From assembly GCA_021774205.1 (NCBI GenBank), contig JAJFJI010000004.1:1-11733 (forward strand): a DNA stretch of 11,733 nt, read 5' to 3'. This DNA is from Nitrosomonas sp. (GTDB lineage: Bacteria > Pseudomonadota > Gammaproteobacteria > Burkholderiales > Nitrosomonadaceae). A program made the position numbers and the translations under genes. The notes under the pieces are model-generated. The model ran no database searches. It saw only the letters and a list, made by a program, of their open reading frames with translations, and had not been told where the DNA came from. Every line of letters begins with the position of its first letter. Positions within the stretch are counted from its first letter, which is position 1. Shown piece by piece: positions 6,767 to 11,733 of the stretch.

Positions 6767-7333
6767 TTATTTTCCTTGAAATTTGCTTTGAAAGCCTTTG
6801 TCGATATTTATTTTAGTTGCATTTGCAAGGTGGTTATAAAAAACAGCCATACCCGACATGGCAATAATTTCCATAATTTCTTCATCATCAAACCCCAATT
6901 CCCGTAAAGTCTGAAAATCTTGTTCACTGGAGGAATGGGAATCTTTAGCAAGTTTAACCGCAAAATCGATCGCGGCTTTTTCTCTGGGATCGTCCGTTTT
7001 CGCTGTGTAGTTTTTAATCAGGCGATCAATTTGTTCAGGTTTAACGCCAATACTTAAACAAAAGGCATGATGCGCCGCTTCACAATAATGACAGCTTTTT
7101 AACGAGGAAATAGCGACAAAAATCATTTTTTTAAGTCGCCGCCCAACCCAGCCACTGGTCAGGACATGATTCATGACTGGCCATATCCCTTTCATCGATT
7201 CAGGCGAAGCAGCCCATACCCTAAAAAAATTCGGCGTAAAAGGTGCATTCAGCGCATCTTTAATCTTGATGAAGGTATCATCAATGTCAGGCGTTACAAC
7301 CCCATCATCTACAATCTGGCTAATTGTTCTCAT
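6767..7333 (-). CDS. Peroxidase-related protein, carboxymuconolactone decarboxylase (AhpD-like) family
   Basis: This is an all-helical AhpD/CMD-fold protein. The catalytic motif CxxCxxxH is clear in SCHYCEAAHHAF (C81, C84, H88 from the chosen start). It is preceded by the NFFRVWAASPESMKGIW and RRLKKMIFVAISSLK segments of the 'uncharacterized peroxidase-related enzyme' branch and followed by a LGFDDEEIMEIIAMSGMAVFYNHLANAT helix pair. Such proteins act as thiol-dependent peroxide or nitrosative-stress reductants; the partner here is unknown. I chose ATG 7333 (MRTISQIVDDG, 188 residues) because family members begin at this point. The frame is open further to ATG 7420, adding 29 residues rich in Lys and hydrophobics; neither start has a good Shine-Dalgarno. 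It lies 53 bp upstream of the ftsH ATG on the same strand, so the two are probably co-transcribed. Confidence 0.85.
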   Translation of the reverse strand: MRTISQIVDDGVVTPDIDDTFIKIKDALNAPFTPNFFRVWAASPESMKGIWPVMNHVLTSGWVGRRLKKMIFVAISSLKSCHYCEAAHHAFCLSIGVKPEQIDRLIKNYTAKTDDPREKAAIDFAVKLAKDSHSSSEQDFQTLRELGFDDEEIMEIIAMSGMAVFYNHLANATKINIDKGFQSKFQGK

Positions 7334-7430
7334 ATTGATTGTCCAAGCAATTTTGTTAAGAAAAAATACCGCAATTCTTTTTTTAAATATTGGTGCCATA
7401 AATACAGCATAATTTACCATTTTGGTTCGA

Positions 7431-7436
7431 TATAAT
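7431..7436 (+). promoter_or_regulatory. Possible -10 element for the PP0621-pilSR unit
   Basis: A perfect TATAAT sits in the divergent gap before the PP0621-family gene. No recognisable -35 lies 16-18 bp upstream (CATAAT at 17 bp) and no extended -10 TGn is present, so an activator or chance is possible. It would give a leader of about 75 nt. Confidence 0.25.
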
Positions 7437-7508
7437 GAAAGCTAAATAATTTTTTGGAAAGTAATCTGTTTTTCCTATTCTCTAAGACTTAGTAAATAAA
7501 ATTGAACT

Positions 7509-7513
7509 GGAGG
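7509..7513 (+). promoter_or_regulatory. Shine-Dalgarno deciding a TTG start
   Basis: GGAGG ends 5 nt before TTG 7519. It is a near-ideal site that supports the unusual TTG initiation of the PP0621-family gene. Confidence 0.7.
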
Positions 7514-7518
7514 TAAGT

Positions 7519-7746
7519 TTGGGCAAATTAATATTAATTATCATTATCGCGCTATTAGCTTATTGGATTATCAAGGCTCGCAAGCATACAAACAAAAAAA
7601 TTGAATCACTTACTGATGCATCTGAAGATATGGTGCGATGTACGCACTGTGGGGTTCATCTTCCAGAAAGTGAAAGCATTGTCAGTGAAGGTGATTTTTT
7701 CTGTAGCGATAAACATTATCAGCAGCATTTAGAGTCAAAATTATAA
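7519..7746 (+). CDS. PP0621 family membrane-anchored zinc-ribbon-like protein
   Basis: This 75-residue protein begins at TTG 7519. It has one N-terminal membrane helix (residues 3-19, LILIIIIALLAYWIIKA), a charged linker, and a C-terminal metal-binding-like module: CTHCGVHLPESE (C41, C44, H47) and FFCSDKHYQQH (C62, H66). This matches the PP0621 family, which is commonly found directly before pilS. The cytoplasmic C-terminus probably folds round one zinc ion. Its function is not established; location suggests a link to type IV pilus regulation. It is 68 bp upstream of pilS on the same strand and probably in the same unit. Confidence 0.82.
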   Translation: MGKLILIIIIALLAYWIIKARKHTNKKIESLTDASEDMVRCTHCGVHLPESESIVSEGDFFCSDKHYQQHLESKL

Positions 7747-7814
7747 TTTGTCCGGCAGTTAGTCTTTTATCACAGCGGTACCATTCGAAAGTATAGTCAT
7801 AGGATCACGCCTCT

Positions 7815-9401
7815 TTGAAAACAGATAACGCTGAGCAATTCTGGCGCTCATTGGTTTATTTCAACATCTATCGCCTGATTACTGCCGGCGGTGTTCTCGT
7901 TGCGTCATCGATATTCCAATTTTCCATTTTGGGCGTCCACAACGCCAACCTGTTTCATTCCGCCGCACTAGTTTATGTATTCTTTTGCTGCATATCCATC
8001 GTACTTGCCAAGATACGCCACCCCATTTTTGACTGGCAACTCATATTCCAGATCGGCAGTGATGTTCTTTTTATTTGCATCATGATCCATGCAAGTGGCG
8101 GAATAAAAAGTGGATTGGGTGTGTTGCTCATGGTTTCACTCGCCGGTGCAGGATTAATCAGTCGCGGAAGACTGGCGTTATTTTTTGCTTCCATCGCATC
8201 CATTGGCATGCTTCTCCAAGAGACCTATTCTGTTTTAAATGCCGCAAACCACCAGGCCCAATATATGCAAATCGGGTTACTCAGCATGGGGTACTTTGCT
8301 GTCGCCTGGCTAGCGCATCGGCTTGCTACTTATGCTATTGCCAGCGAACGACTCGCAATACAACGTGGCACGGACCTAGAAAAAATGTCACAAATTAATC
8401 AGCTAGTGATTCATGACATGCAAGATGGCGTCCTCGTAGTAGATAGTAACGGTGAAATTCGACAACGAAATTTTTTTGCCGAAACCCTCATTGGACTGCA
8501 GTCAACATCAACCAAAGCTGAATTCCCCAAACTTGCTGATTATGTTCCGGCACTAGCAACTAGATTGGCAACCTGGCATGGAAATAAAAATACGGAATTT
8601 GATCTGTTGCGATTACCCGCAAATAATGTACTGGTAAGAACACGCTTTGTGCCGATCAAAGGAAATAACCAGACAGGTGTGGTGATTTTTTTGGAGGATA
8701 TGAGCCGTATTCAGGCACAAGTTCAGCAACTGAAACTCGCCGCCCTTGGCAGACTGACAGCAAATATTGCGCACGAAATACGCAATCCACTTTCCGCAAT
8801 TAGTCATGCCGCTGAACTACTGGAAGAAGAGCAAGGTGCAAGTACAACTCATCCTCGACTATTACATATTATTCGCGACAATACACAGCGCCTCAATAAA
8901 ATTGTTCAGGATGTTTTGCAGTTGAATCGACGCGATATCGCCAAACCCGAAAACATCGACGTGGAAAATTTCCTGCGCAGCTTTATTGCTGATTTTTGCC
9001 TTACCGATAAAATCGATATTGACATATTTGAACTCGATATAACTAAAAATAATTCCATCGTTTTTGACCGCGGGCATTTAAACCAGATTCTATGGAATTT
9101 GTGCCGCAACGCCTGGCGGTATTGTCGCAGAAAAAAGGGAAGTATCCAGCTTAGATCGACTAATTGGCCAAACGAAAATAATATTATGATTGACATTATC
9201 GATGATGGTCCTGGTGTTTCGCCTGTACAGTTAAAACAGCTGTTTGAACCTTTTTACACCACAGCGTCCAGCGGTACTGGGCTAGGCCTTTATATTGCGC
9301 GAGAGATATGCGAAGCTAACCATGCATCACTCGATTGCGTTGAAAATCCTACTGGCGGGCACTTTAGAATTATATGTGAGAAAAGTCTAACTCATGACTA
9401 A
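7815..9401 (+). CDS. pilS: Sensor histidine kinase PilS
   Basis: PilS is the inner-membrane sensor that phosphorylates PilR to control type IV pilin transcription. The 528-residue protein starts at TTG 7815 (AGGA ten bases upstream), giving the family opening FWRSLVYFNIYRLI. About six membrane helices lie within residues 15-175, without a large periplasmic domain, as in PilS. A short linker and PAS-like domain (about 190-300, DGVLVVDSNGEIRQRN) follow. Then come the dimerisation and phosphoacceptor box IAHEIRNPLSAISHAAELL (H320), N-box NQILWNLCRNAWRYC (N432), G1 DDGPGVSP (463-470), F-box FEPFYTT and G2 GTGLGLYI (487-494). All kinase boxes are intact. It overlaps pilR by 8 bp. A weak promoter ATCACA-17-TATAGT (7769-7797) precedes it but would start inside the ribosome binding site. 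Confidence 0.94.
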   Translation: MKTDNAEQFWRSLVYFNIYRLITAGGVLVASSIFQFSILGVHNANLFHSAALVYVFFCCISIVLAKIRHPIFDWQLIFQIGSDVLFICIMIHASGGIKSGLGVLLMVSLAGAGLISRGRLALFFASIASIGMLLQETYSVLNAANHQAQYMQIGLLSMGYFAVAWLAHRLATYAIASERLAIQRGTDLEKMSQINQLVIHDMQDGVLVVDSNGEIRQRNFFAETLIGLQSTSTKAEFPKLADYVPALATRLATWHGNKNTEFDLLRLPANNVLVRTRFVPIKGNNQTGVVIFLEDMSRIQAQVQQLKLAALGRLTANIAHEIRNPLSAISHAAELLEEEQGASTTHPRLLHIIRDNTQRLNKIVQDVLQLNRRDIAKPENIDVENFLRSFIADFCLTDKIDIDIFELDITKNNSIVFDRGHLNQILWNLCRNAWRYCRRKKGSIQLRSTNWPNENNIMIDIIDDGPGVSPVQLKQLFEPFYTTASSGTGLGLYIAREICEANHASLDCVENPTGGHFRIICEKSLTHD

Positions 9402-10809
9402 AATATATGCGCACGCAAAACCGCTTAGTGATAATGCCCTGATTCCTACCGTTCTAATCGTGGATGATGAGCCTGATATTCTAGAACTTCTGGAATTAAC
9501 ACTGGCGCGCATGGGTATGGAAGTAGAAAGCGCCATGTGCATTAACGATGCCAAGAAAAAGCTGCATTCACGTCAATTTCAATTATGCCTTACAGATATG
9601 CGCTTACCTGATGGCGAGGGACTGGAACTCGTGCGCCATATTATCAATCAATGTATCGGATTACCTGTGGCTGTCATAACCGCCTTTGGCACCCCCGAAA
9701 ATGCTGTCGCCGCACTAAAATCAGGCGCCTTCGATTATCTGACTAAACCAGTCTCACTGGATCAGTTACGCTCTCTGGTAAAATCAGCATTAAACCTACC
9801 CCCAATACATGCTGAGATCGCTTCCAGCCTTAAACAAAATCAACGCGTATTGCTAGGAGAATCTGCACCCATGCAAGAATTACGCGTAATGATCGAAAAA
9901 CTCTCGCGCAGCCAGGCATCCGTTTATATCAGCGGCGAATCGGGTAGTGGCAAAGAATTAGCCGCAAGAATGATCCATGAAAGAAGCGCACGCCATGGAC
10001 AGGCATTTGTCCCGGTGAATTGTGGCGCCATCCCTGAAAATCTAATGGAAAGTGAGTTCTTTGGCCACAAAAAGGGGGCATTTACCGGTGCAATAAACGA
10101 TCATCAAGGTTTCTTTCAGGCCGCTAACGGAGGCACATTGTTTCTGGATGAAGTTGCAGACTTGCCATTAACTTTGCAAGTCAAATTATTGAGAGTAATT
10201 CAAGAGAAAAAAATCAGAAAAATTGGCTCGACTAATGAAGAAAATATCGACGTACGTATTATCAGCGCCACCCATAAAAATTTAAGCGAATGCGTGGAAA
10301 ATGGAAAATTTCGGCAAGATCTCTATTACCGCCTAAATGTCATTACGCTTGAAATGCCGGCATTGCGCAAAATGCGCGAAGATATCCCGCTAATAACCAA
10401 GAACATCCTAGCACGGCTATGTCAAGCGGCAAAACGAACAACCTGCATGTTAAGCAAGGATGCACTTGCTGCGCTTACAAGCTATAATTTTCCTGGTAAT
10501 GTCCGTGAATTAGAAAATATCTTGGAACGCACACTCGCGCTTTGTCCGGACGCTAGCATTGGTCGGGATGAATTACAGTTAACCTCAACGGATACGGCAC
10601 GGGAATCAAACACGTCAACACTCGCTACGCCTGGGGGTAAATTGCCACTGCAGGACTATCTTGACAGGCTAGAACAAGATTCTATTGTCAACGCGCTAGA
10701 GAAGACCAGGTATAACCGTACTGCAGCCGCCAAATTACTGGGCATTACCGTACGCTCGATGCGCTATCGAATGGAGCGATTAGGATTAAACACAAAAAGG
10801 CAAGATTAA
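9394..10809 (+). CDS. pilR: Sigma-54-dependent response regulator PilR
   Basis: PilR is an NtrC-type activator that drives sigma-54 transcription of the major pilin gene and related targets. The 471-residue protein has a receiver domain (about 18-130) with the acidic pocket D24-D25, phosphoacceptor D68 in LTDMRLPDG, T96 and K118. An AAA+ domain follows with Walker A GESGSGKE (181-188), the sigma-54 contact loop GAFTGA (228-233), Walker B GGTLFLDE and the arginine-finger segment FRQDLYYRLNV. The C-terminal Fis-type helix-turn-helix is YNRTAAAKLLGITVRSMRYRMERLGL. Everything needed for function is present. Its ATG lies inside the end of pilS (ATGACTAA overlap), pointing to translational coupling. 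pilA is not in the window. The second MITE-like element begins about 35-40 bp past the stop. Confidence 0.95.
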   Translation: MTKIYAHAKPLSDNALIPTVLIVDDEPDILELLELTLARMGMEVESAMCINDAKKKLHSRQFQLCLTDMRLPDGEGLELVRHIINQCIGLPVAVITAFGTPENAVAALKSGAFDYLTKPVSLDQLRSLVKSALNLPPIHAEIASSLKQNQRVLLGESAPMQELRVMIEKLSRSQASVYISGESGSGKELAARMIHERSARHGQAFVPVNCGAIPENLMESEFFGHKKGAFTGAINDHQGFFQAANGGTLFLDEVADLPLTLQVKLLRVIQEKKIRKIGSTNEENIDVRIISATHKNLSECVENGKFRQDLYYRLNVITLEMPALRKMREDIPLITKNILARLCQAAKRTTCMLSKDALAALTSYNFPGNVRELENILERTLALCPDASIGRDELQLTSTDTARESNTSTLATPGGKLPLQDYLDRLEQDSIVNALEKTRYNRTAAAKLLGITVRSMRYRMERLGLNTKRQD

Positions 10810-10849
10810 CAGAAACCAGCCAGCGTTAAATCCAGCGGTCCCTGTTAAA

Positions 10850-11085
10850 CCTAAATTCCTCAGTTGACCGCTGCACAATATAAGTAATCTCATGAAAAGA
10901 AGTTTAATATTTTACTATATGACGCTCACCTTTAAGATGATGAACGCTATGATGCTTATAGCACGTCGTTCTTTCTTTTTTACTGCGTTGCAATTCGTTG
11001 TAATAACGAGTTATTACGTCTCATTGTGCCTTGCCAAAAAGAAAGAACGACACACTCTAAACACCACCCAACTGAGGATTTTAGG
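10850..11085 (+). mobile_element. MITE-like element, copy 2 (236 bp)
   Basis: This is the second copy of the element at 454-686, in opposite orientation. Terminal inverted repeats are AACCTAAATTCCTCAGTTG (10848-10866) and CAACTGAGGATTTTAGGTT (11070-11088). Exact 5-bp TTAAA lies on both sides (10845-10849 and 11086-11090), consistent with a target duplication, although an AT-rich repeat of this kind can also arise by chance. The central hairpin arms GTTCTTTCTTTTT (10968-10980) and AAAAAGAAAGAAC (11036-11048) are perfectly complementary over 13 bp. Inside them is an inner stem AATTCGTT / AACGAGTT (10992-10999, 11005-11012) with one mismatch. There is no transposase. It lies between the convergent ends of pilR and ctaA, where the hairpin could act as a bidirectional terminator (inference). 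Confidence 0.87.
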
Positions 11086-11094
11086 TTAAATAAT

Positions 11095-11733
11095 TCACCG
11101 CAATTTTCGATTTACCCAAAGCGCCGCGGTAAATAGCAGCACCGCCCCACCCTGATGTGCTGCCGCTAATGAAATTGGAACAGCCTGTAATAAAGTAGCG
11201 ATACCTAAACCTATCTGTATTACCAGCATTACTAGTAAAAGATGGCATGCCAAGCGCGTAGAATCAGTTAGCTGATATTTCCTTGCCTTAAACCAAAAAA
11301 TTGGTATCAGAATGGCTAATAGCCAGGCAATCAAACGATGATCAAACTGGACTGTCGCCATATTTTCAAAGAAATTACGATACCAGGGTTCCAATAAAAA
11401 TATTTCTGGCGGGATAAAATGACCATTCATTAACGGGAAGGTATTGTAGGCTAGGCCTGCCCGAATCCCAGCAACAAGACCGCCTGAAAGCACCATGATA
11501 AAGATAAGGAAAGTCAGCGCAATGGAAAACCGATACAATTTTTTTGATGAATGATTATCCGCTTGGTTATTGCTTTCTGCCGCTCTAGTCGATAATAATC
11601 CAGTCGCCACCCAAAAAAGCGCAGCAAAAATGACAAATGCAAGGCCCAAATGTGCAGTCAGCCGGTATTGACTCACACGAACATCATCTACCAACCCGCT
11701 CATCACCATATACCAACCCATCAAGCCTTGTAA
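11095..11733 (-). CDS. ctaA: Heme A synthase (CtaA/Cox15 family), N-terminal part beyond the window
   Basis: Heme A synthase oxidises the C8 methyl of heme O to the formyl group of heme A, needed by aa3-type cytochrome oxidases. The visible 212 residues are the C-terminal two thirds. The frame is open to the window edge as LQGLMGWYMVMSGLV, the family's LQGxxGWYMVxSGL block, so the gene continues to the right. Heme-ligand histidines are visible in YRLTAHLGLAF, FDHRLIAWLL and AAAHQGGAVLLF. Five or so hydrophobic membrane segments alternate with short loops. A YNTFPLMNGHFIPP periplasmic segment is present, typical of the proteobacterial Cox15-like type. It ends WVNRKLR with TGA at 11095-11097, only about 10 bp from the second MITE-like element, so the native terminator may have been displaced. 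TTG and ATG codons near 11721-11724 are internal, not starts. Confidence 0.92.
   Translation of the reverse strand, partial: LQGLMGWYMVMSGLVDDVRVSQYRLTAHLGLAFVIFAALFWVATGLLSTRAAESNNQADNHSSKKLYRFSIALTFLIFIMVLSGGLVAGIRAGLAYNTFPLMNGHFIPPEIFLLEPWYRNFFENMATVQFDHRLIAWLLAILIPIFWFKARKYQLTDSTRLACHLLLVMLVIQIGLGIATLLQAVPISLAAAHQGGAVLLFTAALWVNRKLR

Noticed and set aside
7334..7420. N-terminal extension of the AhpD-like protein from ATG 7420
   Set aside because: The frame is open, but family members start at the MRTIS segment and there is no Shine-Dalgarno before 7420. Kept only as an alternative in that entry.
454..11085. A composite transposon bounded by the two elements
   Set aside because: The interior is core chromosome (gloB, mepK, ftsH, pilSR) with conserved gene order at the left edge crossing the element (yafS-rnhA), no transposase, and different flanking duplications at each copy.

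Overview
The window reads as ordinary chromosome of a betaproteobacterium, most likely close to Nitrosomonas (inferred from gene order and protein style; no search was run). It holds housekeeping genes of moderate GC separated by AT-rich spacers. The order gloB / yafS-type methyltransferase / rnhA is a conserved proteobacterial neighbourhood. A PP0621-family protein followed by pilS-pilR is typical of beta- and gammaproteobacteria with type IV pili.

Layout from left to right. Positions 1-387 (minus) hold the 5' part of rnhA, cut by the window edge. Positions 454-686 hold a 233-bp MITE-like element. yafS follows on the minus strand. gloB (plus, 1634-2388) is frameshifted by what looks like a 7-bp loss near codon 36. 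mepK (a Tat-exported murein endopeptidase) and a DUF429 RNase H-like protein follow on the minus strand. The next 396 bp (4066-4461) have no intact gene but contain a short coding remnant. A probable minus-strand transcription unit then runs, in transcription order, from a CxxC peroxidase-related protein (AhpD-like) to an FtsH-type protease paralogue to a small YceK/YidQ-like lipoprotein. On the plus strand come the PP0621-family protein, pilS and pilR; pilS and pilR overlap by 8 bp. A second 236-bp copy of the MITE-like element lies in the pilR/ctaA convergent gap in opposite orientation. The window ends with the C-terminal part of a heme A synthase (ctaA/cox15), minus strand, cut by the edge.

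The most interesting structure is the pair of inverted, roughly 80% identical elements bracketing about 10.2 kb. They share 18-19 bp terminal inverted repeats, apparent 5-bp target duplications and a long central hairpin, and encode no transposase. The left copy landed at the very end of yafS and now supplies its last codons and stop, and it separates yafS from rnhA. The right copy lies a few bases past the ctaA stop. I see no CRISPR array, tRNA, rRNA, prophage or defence system, and no clear undescribed multi-gene system.
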